64,000 nucleotides of DNA from Streptomyces sp. NBC_00459 (GTDB lineage Bacteria > Actinomycetota > Actinomycetes > Streptomycetales > Streptomycetaceae). The notes under the pieces were generated by a model. The model was not told the origin of the DNA and searched no databases. It saw only the letters and a program-made list of their open reading frames with translations. The DNA lies in NCBI RefSeq assembly GCF_036013955.1, contig NZ_CP107903.1:2852001-2916000 (forward strand), given 5' to 3'. This document shows, piece by piece, positions 17,248-25,538 of the stretch. Both the position numbers and the translations under genes were made by a program. The stretch's first letter is position 1; every line of letters begins with the position of its first letter.

Positions 17248-18641
17248 CCCCCTCCCCGCACCGGATGCCGGGCGCCCTGTTCGACGCGGTCGCCGCCGGG
17301 GGCGGTGGGGCGCCCGCCCTGCGACTGCTGGCCCGCGCCGAGCACAGCAGGCGTCTGGCCTGTGCGTATGCCGTGACGGTGGCGGCCCGGGAGGCCGGGG
17401 GCCGGGTCGCCGAGGAGGCCGAGTACGCCTGGGGTCTGTTCGCCGACGCCACGCGCACCGCGCCCGAGGCGGCGACGGCCGTACTGACCCACCCGTCGGC
17501 CGGCCCCGCCCTGTTCGGCCTGCTGGCCCATCTGCGCCACCCGGACGGTCGACTCCCCCCGCCCGTCCACTGGTTCACGGCCCTGGCCGTGTCGGCTGCG
17601 GCCCGTGCGGGGCTGTCGGCCCGGGCCGAGCTGCCCGTCGCCGGTTCCTGGGCCGCCCTGCCGTCCCTGGGCCGCGCCCGCTTCCCCGGCGCCCGCCCGG
17701 GCGACCGCGCCGAGGTGCGCGTCGACGGGGCGGGCCGCTGCCGTGTCACGGCGGCGGGCGAGACGGTCACGGTGCCCGGACTCCCGTACACCGGCGGCCC
17801 GTTGGGCGGTCCGACGCACGGACCCGGCGCCGACGGCCTGCCCGGCACCGTCGGCCGCTGGCACGGCGCGCATCTGCTCGCCACTCTCGACGGCGGCGCC
17901 CCGCTGCTGCTGGACACCCTCGACCCGCCGTGCTTCCCCCACTCCGCGCGCCACCCGGACGGCCTCCCGGCCGCCGAGGCACGCCGCTGGGCCGGCCCGG
18001 CCCGGGGAGCCTGCCGGATCCTGCGCGCCGACCGTCCCGAGTCGTACGCCGAACTGGCCGCCGGACCACACCTGTTGGTGCCGCTGACCCGTCCCGGCCA
18101 CGGCAACAGAAGCGGCAGCAGCGCGGAGACGTTCGGCTGCATGGCGCTGTCCCCGCCGACCTCGGCGACGGGCCTCGCGGTGACGCTCACACACGAGACG
18201 CAGCACAACAAACTGGCGGCACTGCTCCACCTCTTCGACCTGTTCGAACCAGGTGGCCCCGAACGCTTCTACGCCCCCTGGCGCCCCGACCCCCGACCCC
18301 TCCCCGGCCTGTTCCACGGTGCGTACGCGCATCTGGGCGTCGCCCTCTTCTGGGAGCGCCGCCGGGAGACGGAACCCGACCCGGCGCTGCGTGCCACCGC
18401 GCACGCCCAGTTCGCCCGCTGGCGCCTGGCCGCCCACGAGGCGACCACCGTCACCCTGTCCTCCGGCCGCCTCACCCCCCTCGGCAACCGCTTCGCCCAG
18501 CACATGCTGACCACCCTGGACGCCCTGTGCCGTCTCCCGGTCCCCGCCCCGGCCCTGCACCACGCCGAATCGGCGGCCCGCGCCCACCGCGCCGACTGGC
18601 AGAACCGCAACGGAGACATGGCCCGCAGACTGTCGGCGTGA
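17244..18641 (+). CDS. aKG-HExxH-type peptide beta-hydroxylase homologue
   Basis: A 465-residue protein of the HEXXH-motif family that accompanies FxsB-type radical SAM genes, often as a fusion. The metal-binding motif is intact: H317-E318-T-Q-H321 in LTHETQHNKL, so this copy could be catalytic; some family members are described as inactivated. N-terminal residues ~1-140 are Ala-rich and helical (EHSRRLACAYAVTVAAREAG). The C-terminal region 'FARWRLAAHEATTVTLSSGRLT' is typical of the family. It starts inside the maturase stop codon (ATGA), which argues for equimolar expression. Predicted role: hydroxylation of a beta-carbon on the precursor peptide, in the cytosol. Substrate is inferred from gene context. 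Confidence 0.8.
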   Translation: MTPSPHRMPGALFDAVAAGGGGAPALRLLARAEHSRRLACAYAVTVAAREAGGRVAEEAEYAWGLFADATRTAPEAATAVLTHPSAGPALFGLLAHLRHPDGRLPPPVHWFTALAVSAAARAGLSARAELPVAGSWAALPSLGRARFPGARPGDRAEVRVDGAGRCRVTAAGETVTVPGLPYTGGPLGGPTHGPGADGLPGTVGRWHGAHLLATLDGGAPLLLDTLDPPCFPHSARHPDGLPAAEARRWAGPARGACRILRADRPESYAELAAGPHLLVPLTRPGHGNRSGSSAETFGCMALSPPTSATGLAVTLTHETQHNKLAALLHLFDLFEPGGPERFYAPWRPDPRPLPGLFHGAYAHLGVALFWERRRETEPDPALRATAHAQFARWRLAAHEATTVTLSSGRLTPLGNRFAQHMLTTLDALCRLPVPAPALHHAESAARAHRADWQNRNGDMARRLSA

Positions 18642-18813
18642 CGGCGCCCCACCCCGCCCCACCCCACCCCACGCCGCTGTCGCGCGTCCCGGCCCAGGCC
18701 GGGGGGCCGAGCCTTCCTCCCCTTCGACCGCCCGGCAATCACCTTCCCGGCACCGTCATGTTCGACCCGTCGGCACTCGTTCCGTCCGGCGAACGTGTTA
18801 CGCGCCGGAAACC
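18642..18813. other. Gap between hydroxylase and cellulase genes
   Basis: 172 bp containing a C-rich run (CCCCACCCCA-type repeats at about 18650-18675) and a short GC dyad (GGCCCAGGCCGGGGGGCC). No gene or convincing U-tailed terminator is seen. Confidence 0.4.
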
Positions 18814-18842
18814 TTGACGATCTCTGTGCCGGGTGCAACGAT
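18814..18842 (+). promoter_or_regulatory. Candidate cellulase promoter
   Basis: TTGACG (18814-18819), 17-bp spacer, AACGAT (18837-18842). This resembles a housekeeping promoter and would start transcription near 18849, immediately before the 22-bp palindrome at 18852-18873. Confidence 0.4.
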
Positions 18843-18851
18843 TCCGGCGCC

Positions 18852-18873
18852 GCGATGTTTACGTAAACATCGC
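18852..18873. promoter_or_regulatory. Perfect 22-bp palindrome, probable LacI-type operator
   Basis: Arms GCGATGTTTAC and GTAAACATCGC are exact reverse complements with no spacer. The AT-rich TTTACGTAAA core with central CG is typical of LacI/GalR operators. It lies between the predicted transcription start and ATG 18914 of the cellulase, where binding would block transcription. Which repressor acts is unknown; the LacI gene at 3144-4223 is only one candidate. Confidence 0.6.
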
Positions 18874-18913
18874 CCCCCTCGGTCTTCTGACCGGCATGCG
18901 AAAGGGCAAGTTG

Positions 18914-19999
18914 ATGCGCAACATCCTCGCCGGCACCCGCCCCTCCCCCAGACTCCGCGCCGCCCTCGTGGCTCTCGCGCTCGCCGCGACCAGCGGCACG
19001 GCCGTCGCCGCCAGCCCCGCCTCCGCCTCCACCCCTGCTTCCGCCCTCGCCCACGGCGCGCCGAGCATGGACACGACCCAGTTCAAGGGCGTCAACTGGG
19101 CCGACCCGCGCGACAACTTCGCCGACGACCTGCTCCAGCTGTCCGGTCTGTCGACGTCGGACAACTACGCCCGGACCTACTCCAAGGCGAGCCGGATCAT
19201 CTCGGCGTTCCGCGCGAACCTCGGCGCCAACACCGTGCGGCTGCCGATCAACCCGTACACGGTCAACGGCTCCTACTGGAAGTCGTACCGCGCGGTCGTC
19301 GACGCGGCGTCCGACCAGGGCTTCAAGGTGATCGTCTCCTACTGGGAGGGCACCGGCGCCCAGAAGGACGGCTTCATCGACGACACGGCCACCTTCTGGC
19401 CCATGTGGGACAGGGTCGTCAAGACCTACAAGAACGACAAGCACGTCTACTTCGAGCCGATGAACGAGCCGCACGGCTACACCGACACCGAGTGGGCCGA
19501 CATCGCGGCGAAGTGGCTCGCGCGGTACAAGTCCGTTCCCCGCAACCAGGTGTTCGTCAGCGGCGCCGGCTACAACGACCATGTGACGTCCGTCTGCGCC
19601 GACCCGCGTCTGAAGGGCACGTACCTGTCGCTGCACCACTACGGCTTCTGGAAGGAGTACGCGACCTACGACCAGTGGGTGGCCGACCTGAAGGTACGCA
19701 TCGGTGACTGCGCGAACCGGACCGTCGCGGACGAGTTCGGGGCCTTCATGACGACGGGCCTCGACTACAACAAGAAGACTCCCGACAACAACTTCGTCAA
19801 CTTCATGCAGGCCGTCACCGACACCTTCCGCGAGCTGAAGATGGGCTCCGTCTACTGGCCCGGCCTGCGCACCGACGACATGTACTCGATCCAGAAGCTG
19901 GTCGGCGACCCCAACCGCCCCTGGCTGGCCACCACCAACCAGTCCGGCGCCGACCGCCTCGCCTGGGGCTGGGGCCGCGGCAAGCCGGTCAAGGGCTGA
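18914..19999 (+). CDS. Secreted GH5 cellulase (endoglucanase)
   Basis: A 361-residue secreted glycoside hydrolase of family 5, predicted to hydrolyse beta-1,4-glucan outside the cell. A Sec signal peptide covers residues ~1-45 (ALVALALAATSGTAVA, AxA-type cleavage sites). The catalytic domain shows the family's TVRLPINPY strand, the acid/base Glu in FEPMNEPHGY and the nucleophile Glu in VADEFGAF; YLSLHHYGFW is a substrate-binding strand. No carbohydrate-binding module is attached. ATG 18914 (AAAGG eight bases upstream) is preferred to the in-frame ATG 18896. A perfect palindrome lies 41 bp upstream of the start, suggesting repression by a LacI-type sugar sensor. Confidence 0.88.
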   Translation: MRNILAGTRPSPRLRAALVALALAATSGTAVAASPASASTPASALAHGAPSMDTTQFKGVNWADPRDNFADDLLQLSGLSTSDNYARTYSKASRIISAFRANLGANTVRLPINPYTVNGSYWKSYRAVVDAASDQGFKVIVSYWEGTGAQKDGFIDDTATFWPMWDRVVKTYKNDKHVYFEPMNEPHGYTDTEWADIAAKWLARYKSVPRNQVFVSGAGYNDHVTSVCADPRLKGTYLSLHHYGFWKEYATYDQWVADLKVRIGDCANRTVADEFGAFMTTGLDYNKKTPDNNFVNFMQAVTDTFRELKMGSVYWPGLRTDDMYSIQKLVGDPNRPWLATTNQSGADRLAWGWGRGKPVKG

Positions 20000-20014
20000 G
20001 TCGAGCACTGCGTT

Positions 20015-20062
20015 CCAGGGCCGGGTCCAGGGCCACGGTCCAAGGCCGGGGTCCAGGGCCGA
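20015..20062. repeat. Short imperfect GGTCCAGGGCC direct repeats
   Basis: Four imperfect copies of an 11-12-bp unit (GGTCCAGGGCC and GGTCCAAGGCC) follow the cellulase stop and precede the next gene. They do not form a clear terminator hairpin. Confidence 0.5.
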
Positions 20063-20105
20063 TACCTCGTTGATCGGCACCTGTCGGGACCATAGGTTCG
20101 GGTGT

Positions 20106-20978
20106 ATGACGAACCTTCGGATCGGTGTGATGTACGACCGCGACTGGGCCCCGGAAGGGCTGCCCGGCTTCGCGCGGCAGGCCGAGGCCCTCGGGGTGGA
20201 CGACCTGTGGGTGGTCGAGGACCTCGGCTGGAACGGCGGCATCTCGGCGGCGGCCGTGGCGCTGGGCGCGACGGAGCGGCTGCGGGTGGGCATCGGGATC
20301 ACCCCGGCTCCGTTGCGCAGCCCGGCGCTGCTGGCGATGGAACTGGCCACGCTGGCCCGGGTGTTCCCGGGCCGGCTCGTCGCCGGGATCGGGCACGGGG
20401 TACGGGAGTGGATGACGTCGGTCGGCGTCGCACCCCGTTCACCGCTGGCCCTGCTGGAGGAGACGATCACCTCCGTACGCGCCCTGCTGCGCGGGCAGCG
20501 GGTCGAGCTGGAGGGGCGCGAAGTGCGCCTGGACGGCGTCCAGTTGGTTCATCCGCCGATCGAACCGCCGCCGGTGGTCGCCGGTGTGGTGCGAGCCCGT
20601 TCGCTGGAGCTGTCCGGCCGGGTCGCGGACGGCACCCTGATCGCCGAGGGACACGGCCCGCGCGACCTGGAGAACACCCGGGCCCTGACCGCGAAGGGCG
20701 GCGCCGGCCCCGAACACACCCTGACGGTACTGGCGTTCTGCTGCGTCGGCGACGACCCCGACGAGGTGACCCGCACCCTGCACCCGCACACCGAGGGCCA
20801 CGGCGGCTGGCTGGGCCGCCCGCAGGAGGAGGTGTTCACCGTGTCCGGCAACGCCTCGGAGGCCGCCGAGGACATCGGCGCGCTGTCGGCGGCCGGAGCG
20901 GACACCGTCGTACTCCGGCTCGTCGGCACCGAGCCGCTCACCCAACTGGAGGCCGTACTCAAGGCGTTGGGCCGCTGA
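20106..20978 (+). CDS. LLM class (F420-type) oxidoreductase
   Basis: A 290-residue luciferase-like barrel protein. It begins directly with the family's first strand (LRIGVMYDRDWAPEGLPGFAR), then 'AEALGVDDLWVVEDLGWNGG', 'ERLRVGIGITPAPLRSPALLAMELATLARVF' (in two halves) and 'GRLVAGIGHGVREWM', all standard LLM landmarks. It probably uses F420 or FMN; the substrate is unknown. It shares only family-level similarity with the oxidoreductase at 2033-2981. It lies between the cellulase and a convergent expansin gene, and there is no evidence that it takes part in polysaccharide breakdown. Confidence 0.8.
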   Translation: MTNLRIGVMYDRDWAPEGLPGFARQAEALGVDDLWVVEDLGWNGGISAAAVALGATERLRVGIGITPAPLRSPALLAMELATLARVFPGRLVAGIGHGVREWMTSVGVAPRSPLALLEETITSVRALLRGQRVELEGREVRLDGVQLVHPPIEPPPVVAGVVRARSLELSGRVADGTLIAEGHGPRDLENTRALTAKGGAGPEHTLTVLAFCCVGDDPDEVTRTLHPHTEGHGGWLGRPQEEVFTVSGNASEAAEDIGALSAAGADTVVLRLVGTEPLTQLEAVLKALGR

Positions 20979-21023
20979 ACCGATCCGGGCAGCGGTCTGC
21001 GGACAGGGGTCGGCGGACAGGGT

Positions 21024-22037
21024 TCAGTGGGCGGCGAACTGGACGCGGGTGGGCTGGACGACGTCCGGCCGGACCGCGATCCCGTCGAGGGTCAGCTGTT
21101 CCCCGTAGATGTCACTGATCCTGATCGAGCCGCCGCACCCGCTGCCCTGCTCGGAGAGGAAGTAGTTGTACTCGGTGCGCGCCAACCGGACCCAGCCGCC
21201 GGCGGTACGGACTTCGAGGCGCGCCAGTGGATTGCGGTGGCCGATCACCTGGATGCCGCACCAGTACTGGCTGGACCCGGTCTTGTAGCGGATCGAGAGC
21301 GGCTCGGCCGTGGCGGGGCTCAGCAGGCTCCACGTGATCGGGATCCGGCCTGCCACGGGGGCCGCGATCTTGGCGAACGCCTCGGCGCTGAGGTCGAGTT
21401 GACCGGGTGCGCAGTCCCCCGGGCACTCGTTGGTGATCCGGACCGTGACGGATGCGCCGCTCGCCGCGCGGACGAGGATGTACGCCCCGCAGGCCATGGA
21501 CGTCTCGTAGTCGGCGGTGTTCATCGCGGCGGTCATGACGTCGGCGCTCGGCCCGTACGAGCAGGCGTGGCCGTCGCCGTTCCCGGCGCCGTAGAAGGTG
21601 GCGACCCCCTGGTAGGTGGTGCCGGGCCGGATCCGGCCGGCCAACGGCGCCTCGCCCGAGGCCAGACGGGCCGCGGCTCCGCCGCTGCCGCTGCCGCTGC
21701 CGCCTCCGCTCGTGGCCGTCGGCGTGGGCGTCGATCTGGGCCCGGGCTTCGCAGCCGCCGCGTCGGTCGGGGTGGGCGTCGGGGACGGGGACCGGGTGAC
21801 CGGGGGCTTCTTCGGGGAGGGCGTCGTCGCCTCCGGCGTCGTGCGCGGGACGACCACCCGGGCGCCGGCGGCGGCAGTGGCCGCCCCGTACCCGTCGTCG
21901 GCGGCCGGGTGGTCCGGCCGCAGGGCCACGAGCAGGGATATGACGAGCACGACGGCCGCCGCGGCGGCACCGGCGAGCACACCGCGCCGCCGAAGGGGAG
22001 AGCGGCGCGGGGAACGGCGCGGGGAATGGGACGCCAC
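21024..22037 (-). CDS. Expansin EXLX1-like secreted cellulose-binding protein
   Basis: A 337-residue protein with a charged N-terminus, one membrane anchor (LAGAAAAAVVLVISLLVAL) and a long Pro/Thr/Ser/Gly linker (residues ~70-140). An expansin-like module follows: double-psi barrel with GVATFYGAGNGDGHACSYG, NTADYETSMACGAY and ITNECPGDCAPGQLDLS, then a beta-sandwich with 'QYWCGIQVIGHRNPLARLEV'. Conserved Cys and Asp residues are present. Expansins loosen polysaccharide networks without hydrolysis. GTG 22037 has AAGGA eight bases upstream. It is a paralogue of the gene at 35923 and shares an ECF-like promoter with it. Confidence 0.82.
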   Translation of the reverse strand: MASHSPRRSPRRSPLRRRGVLAGAAAAAVVLVISLLVALRPDHPAADDGYGAATAAAGARVVVPRTTPEATTPSPKKPPVTRSPSPTPTPTDAAAAKPGPRSTPTPTATSGGGSGSGSGGAAARLASGEAPLAGRIRPGTTYQGVATFYGAGNGDGHACSYGPSADVMTAAMNTADYETSMACGAYILVRAASGASVTVRITNECPGDCAPGQLDLSAEAFAKIAAPVAGRIPITWSLLSPATAEPLSIRYKTGSSQYWCGIQVIGHRNPLARLEVRTAGGWVRLARTEYNYFLSEQGSGCGGSIRISDIYGEQLTLDGIAVRPDVVQPTRVQFAAH

Positions 22038-22112
22038 GGCAGAGGTCCTTACCTGGTCCGGAAGTGCATGTGCGCGATGCGAGGCTCCAGTCGAGGCAGC
22101 TTTTGGCCCATA

Positions 22113-22141
22113 GTCTCCACGGCGCCCGAAAAGGTTGCCGC
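22113..22141 (-). promoter_or_regulatory. ECF-like promoter shared by the two expansin genes (copy 1)
   Basis: On the minus strand GCGGCAACCTTT is followed, with no gap relative to the second copy at 35859-35887, by GTGGAGAC. The CAACC to AGAC spacing is 16 bp, as in extracytoplasmic-function sigma promoters (-35 AAC, -10 CGTC-like). It lies about 75 bp upstream of GTG 22037. Confidence 0.5.
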
Positions 22142-22372
22142 GGTTTCGCGGATCCCGTGACCACACTCACCTCGGCCGGACCTCGGCGGATCGAGCTCCG
22201 GCTGCGGGCCCGCATTCCATGGTCGTCCCAGCGGCGTTCCGTCCCCGCAGGTCACAGGCGTATCGCCGTCCCGCCGTCCCGATCCGGAGCAGGAGCATCC
22301 GCTGCGGGACGGCCGATGCCAGCATGGCCGGCGACCGGGGGCTCCCGGCCACTCACCATGAGGAGAAACCAG
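22142..22372. other. Divergent regulatory gap, expansin / lysozyme
   Basis: The rest of the ~335-bp space between the divergent expansin and GH25 genes. Apart from the ECF-like promoter and the AGGAG ribosome site at 22361-22365, I see no gene, strong dyad or riboswitch signature. Confidence 0.4.
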
Positions 22373-23734
22373 ATGGGACAGAGGACGCTTCTGCGGGGTC
22401 TGACCCTCGCCGTGGCAGCGGTCCTGCCCCTGTACGGGCCCACGGCGGTACAGGCGGCACAGGCAGCGGCACAGTCCGCGGCCACCGCGGTCGCGGTCTG
22501 CGGCCACACGAGCGCACAGCCCACACTGCAGCGGGGATCGACGGGGGACGCGGCGATCGCCGAGGCGCAGTGCGAGCTCAGTCTCGCGACGAAGCCGAGC
22601 CGGTACACGCCGATCGCGGCGGACGGCTCGTTCGGGCCGGCGACGGAGACACGGGTCAAGGAGTTCCAGCAGTGTGCCGGACTGGACGTGGACGGTGTGC
22701 TCGGCCCCCGGACCTGGGCGTCGCTGAACACCTGGGCGGCCCAGCCGCACACCTGCGCGACCCAGGGCACGTCGAGCACGGCGCAGACAGCCCTGTGCGG
22801 CCACACCGACGCGCGCCCGACGCTGAAACGGGGTGCGAATGGCGCCGAGGTCAAGGAGGTTCAGTGCCGGCTGAACCTGGCCATGGAGGCGTTCCACTAT
22901 CCGCCGCTGACGATCGACGGGGACTTCGGCGGCGGTACGGAGTCCCGGGTCGTCGAGTTCCAGCACTGCGCCAACCTCGGCGCCGACGGCACCGTGGGCC
23001 CGAACACCTGGGCGAAGTTGGTGGACTGGTCCGGCCGTAACACGTACTGCACGCCGCCGCGCCCCGCCGGCTACCCGATCGACGGCCTGGACACGGCCAA
23101 GTACCAGCACCCCGGCGGCGCGCCGATCGACTGGAAGGCCGTGCGGGCCTCCGGTGTCGAGTTCGCGACGGTCAAGGCCACCCGGGGCACGAACGTCACC
23201 GACGAGTACCTGACCGCCGACCTCCAGGGAGCGCGGGCGGCGGGGCTGGCCGTCGCGCCGTACCACTTCTACACGGGCTCGGCGGCGGACACGGGTGGCG
23301 CCCAGGCCGACCGGTTCATCGCCGCCGTCCGCGCGACCGGGTACACCGGGAAGCGGGCGGGCGACCTGCCGCCGGTCTTCGACCTGGAACGCATGGACGA
23401 CGGCAGCGGACGCTGTCCCACCTACGGCACGGTGGGCGACGCCAAGGCCTGGCTCGACCGGGTGGAGGCGGCCTTCGGCCGTACTCCGATCATCTACACC
23501 CAGAAGTCCGTCCTGGACGACTGCCTGGGTTCGACCACCGCCTTCGCCCGGTATCCGCTGCAACTCGCGGACTACCGCCAGTCGATCACCCAGCCGCCGC
23601 TGCCGAACGGCTCGACGACCTGGGCGATGTGGCAGTACACCGACGCCGCGCTGTTCCCGGGCATCCAGGCACCGGCGACCGGTGACGTGTTCAACGGCAC
23701 CCAGGCCGACCTCGACCGGCTGGCCAACCGGTGA
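22373..23734 (+). CDS. Secreted GH25 lysozyme with two peptidoglycan-binding domains
   Basis: A 453-residue muramidase. A Sec signal (LTLAVAAVLPLYGPTAVQA) is followed by two PG_binding_1-type repeats (first IAADGSFGPATETRVKEFQ, second LTIDGDFGGGTESRVVEFQ), each bracketed by Cys. The C-terminal GH25 barrel has the substrate-site IDGLDTAKYQ near its start and the catalytic Asp-x-Glu in PPVFDLERMDD; 'TTWAMWQYTDAA' closes the barrel. It cleaves the MurNAc-GlcNAc bond of peptidoglycan outside the cell. ATG 22373 has AGGAG at the correct distance. It heads a run of four secreted-protein genes (to 25446) that may be co-expressed. Confidence 0.88.
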   Translation: MGQRTLLRGLTLAVAAVLPLYGPTAVQAAQAAAQSAATAVAVCGHTSAQPTLQRGSTGDAAIAEAQCELSLATKPSRYTPIAADGSFGPATETRVKEFQQCAGLDVDGVLGPRTWASLNTWAAQPHTCATQGTSSTAQTALCGHTDARPTLKRGANGAEVKEVQCRLNLAMEAFHYPPLTIDGDFGGGTESRVVEFQHCANLGADGTVGPNTWAKLVDWSGRNTYCTPPRPAGYPIDGLDTAKYQHPGGAPIDWKAVRASGVEFATVKATRGTNVTDEYLTADLQGARAAGLAVAPYHFYTGSAADTGGAQADRFIAAVRATGYTGKRAGDLPPVFDLERMDDGSGRCPTYGTVGDAKAWLDRVEAAFGRTPIIYTQKSVLDDCLGSTTAFARYPLQLADYRQSITQPPLPNGSTTWAMWQYTDAALFPGIQAPATGDVFNGTQADLDRLANR

Positions 23735-23772
23735 CCCCGGCCGCCACCGCCGCCGTACCTAGGAGCGTCCCC

Positions 23773-24171
23773 ATGACCGCCCGGTTCGCCCGCGCGTCCC
23801 TCGTCGCCCTGCTTGTCACCCTGGGCCTCACCGTCCCGGGGCCCGCCTCGGCCGCCACAGCCACCTCCTCCGCCGCCGCCACGAGCTGTTACGGCGGAGC
23901 GGTCACGGTGCACTACGGGGAGGTGCGCGACTTCGGCCCGTACGTGACCACGAGCCGCTGCACGGACATCAACATGCGCATGACCGGCGGCGACGCCGAC
24001 TTCGGCTGGGCCTGCGTGCAGTTCGCGAAGGTCGGCGCCTGCAACTACTGGACCAAGATCGGCCGGAACTGGACGACCATCGCCACCGACGTCCTGAACG
24101 GAACCAAGTTCACCGTGCCCAACGGCGTCGATCTGGAAGGCAGTTCAGCCACCTTCCAGATCGCCTTCTGA
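23773..24171 (+). CDS. Small secreted Cys-containing protein (tandem copy 1)
   Basis: A 132-residue protein with a Sec signal peptide (LVALLVTLGLTVPGPASA). The ~100-residue mature part starts AATSCYGGAV and carries four Cys that could form two disulfides (SCYGG, SRCTDIN, ACVQF, ACNYW). It is a clear paralogue of the next gene; shared blocks are SCYGG, YGP/FGP-Y/F-xT, SRCxDINMR and the C-terminal ATDVxxGTxF. I do not know the function. Position between a lysozyme and a DD-carboxypeptidase suggests a role at the cell wall. ATG 23773 follows AGGAGCG. Confidence 0.75.
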   Translation: MTARFARASLVALLVTLGLTVPGPASAATATSSAAATSCYGGAVTVHYGEVRDFGPYVTTSRCTDINMRMTGGDADFGWACVQFAKVGACNYWTKIGRNWTTIATDVLNGTKFTVPNGVDLEGSSATFQIAF

Positions 24172-24205
24172 CCCTCTCACCCACTTCACCGAACGGAGAC
24201 CCACC

Positions 24206-24622
24206 ATGATCAGGACCAGGGCGCTCGCCTCGGCTCTCGTCACCGTCGCCGCACTGCTGGGAGCGGGTGCCGCGCCCGCCGCCGCACAGTCCTCGGCCGC
24301 GGCGACCAGCTGCTACGGCGGCGCGAAGAACCTGAACTACCGCTACAAGGGGGACGGGCCCAGGGAGTACGGCCCCTTCACCACGTCCTCGCGGTGCGGT
24401 GACATCAACATGCGGCTCACCACGGACGACCAGAGCTTCCTGTACGCCTGCGTGGTGTTCGTCGACCACACCGACAAGTGCAACCACGACAACACGTACT
24501 CCCTCCACGGCACCCCGTGGGCGACGGTCGCCACCGACGTCAAGGACGGCACCCGCTTCGTCCTGCGCGTCGGCCCCTATGACACCGACGCGCAGAACGT
24601 GAACTTCCAGCTCGCCTACTGA
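24206..24622 (+). CDS. Small secreted Cys-containing protein (tandem copy 2)
   Basis: A 138-residue protein with a Sec signal (LVTVAALLGAGAAPAAA). The mature part has the same layout as copy 1: ATSCYGGAKN, PFTTSSRCGDINMRL, the Cys pair YACVVF/DKCNHDN, then ATVATDVKDGTRF. It differs by an inserted YRYKGDGPRE loop and a His/Asn-rich stretch. This is a gene duplication, because the copies are adjacent, co-directional and collinear. Function is unknown; an extracellular wall-associated or inhibitory role is only a guess. GGAG lies upstream of ATG 24206. Confidence 0.75.
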   Translation: MIRTRALASALVTVAALLGAGAAPAAAQSSAAATSCYGGAKNLNYRYKGDGPREYGPFTTSSRCGDINMRLTTDDQSFLYACVVFVDHTDKCNHDNTYSLHGTPWATVATDVKDGTRFVLRVGPYDTDAQNVNFQLAY

Positions 24623-24666
24623 CCTCTTTCCGCTCCTTCTCGCACCACCGTTCCGAAAGGACGACG

Positions 24667-25446
24667 ATGACCTTCCTCTTCCGTTCCGCCGACGGCCGCT
24701 CCGTCGGCAGCCGCTCGCTCGACCGCCGCGGCATGCTGCGCGGCACGCTGGCCGTCGGCGCCGGCCTGGCGTTCGGCCCGCTGCTGCTCTCCGGTACCGC
24801 GCAGGCCTACTCGTGGTCGCGCACCATGAAGCAGGGCGACAACGGCGCCGACGTGCTGGAGCTCCAGATCCGGGTCGCGGGCTGGGCGGCCGACAGCGCG
24901 AGCCAGACCCGGGTCGGCCTGGACGGAGACTTCGGTCCCGGCACGGCCGCGGCCGTCAAGCGGTTCCAGGCGGCGTACGGTCTCGACGACGACGGGGTCG
25001 CCGGGCCCAACACCCAGGCGAAGCTCAACGCGCTGGAGCAGTCGGACGGCTCCACGGCCCACTTCAACTGGAGCGAGTTCTACGACCAGGCGAGCGGCAA
25101 CTTCAACGGCGGCAAGGTGAGCGCGGCCACGGTGAAGGAGAACGCCCGCCGCTGCATGTACAAGCTGGAGGCGCTGCGCAAGAAGCTGGGCGACAAGCCG
25201 ATCACGGTCAACTCCGGTTTCCGGAGCATCGCGCACAACGCCGACATCGGCGGGGCGAGCGACAGCATGCACCTGTACGGCACCGCCGCCGACCTCGACG
25301 TGCCCGGCGTGGCCACCAAGACCGTCTACCAGAAGGCGGAGACCTGCGGGTTCTCCGGTCTGGAGAGGTACACCGTCGACCACCAGCACGTCGACAGCAG
25401 GGCCGACCTGGGCCGCGACTGGTGGTGGGAGAGCGGCACGATCTGA
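24667..25446 (+). CDS. Tat-exported PG-binding / M15-type D-Ala-D-Ala carboxypeptidase
   Basis: A 259-residue protein. The N-terminus has a twin-arginine-like signal (SLDRRGMLRGTLAVGAGLAF). A PG_binding_1 module follows (GLDGDFGPGTAAAVKRFQ, residues ~75-100), then a peptidase M15A domain with 'PITVNSGFRS', the zinc motif SMHLYGTAADLDV (His and Asp ligands) and the third ligand in VDHQHVDS. This matches the zinc DD-carboxypeptidase of Streptomyces albus G in layout. It would trim peptidoglycan stem peptides outside the membrane. It is the last gene of the secreted run 22373-25446. A GAAAGGACGACG ribosome site precedes ATG 24667. Confidence 0.85.
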   Translation: MTFLFRSADGRSVGSRSLDRRGMLRGTLAVGAGLAFGPLLLSGTAQAYSWSRTMKQGDNGADVLELQIRVAGWAADSASQTRVGLDGDFGPGTAAAVKRFQAAYGLDDDGVAGPNTQAKLNALEQSDGSTAHFNWSEFYDQASGNFNGGKVSAATVKENARRCMYKLEALRKKLGDKPITVNSGFRSIAHNADIGGASDSMHLYGTAADLDVPGVATKTVYQKAETCGFSGLERYTVDHQHVDSRADLGRDWWWESGTI

Positions 25447-25475
25447 CGCCGACCCGGATGACCAGGAGCCGGCAG

Positions 25476-25504
25476 CCCCGGTACCGCGGCGGCGGTACGC
25501 GGGG
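25476..25504. terminator. Hairpin between convergent carboxypeptidase and DMT genes
   Basis: GTACCGC (25481-25487) pairs with GCGGTAC (25492-25498) across a 4-nt loop. The stem continues with CCCC/GGGG after a small bulge. It has no U tract, as usual for Streptomyces bidirectional terminators. Confidence 0.5.
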
Positions 25505-25538
25505 CTTCGGGCTTCGGATCACCCAGAGCTCTCGCGCT

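Noticed and set aside
22038..22372. Possible riboswitch (c-di-AMP type) upstream of the expansin gene
   Set aside because: The conserved bases form a two-block promoter with fixed spacing and are shared with only a ~30-nt leader in the second copy, too short for such a riboswitch.
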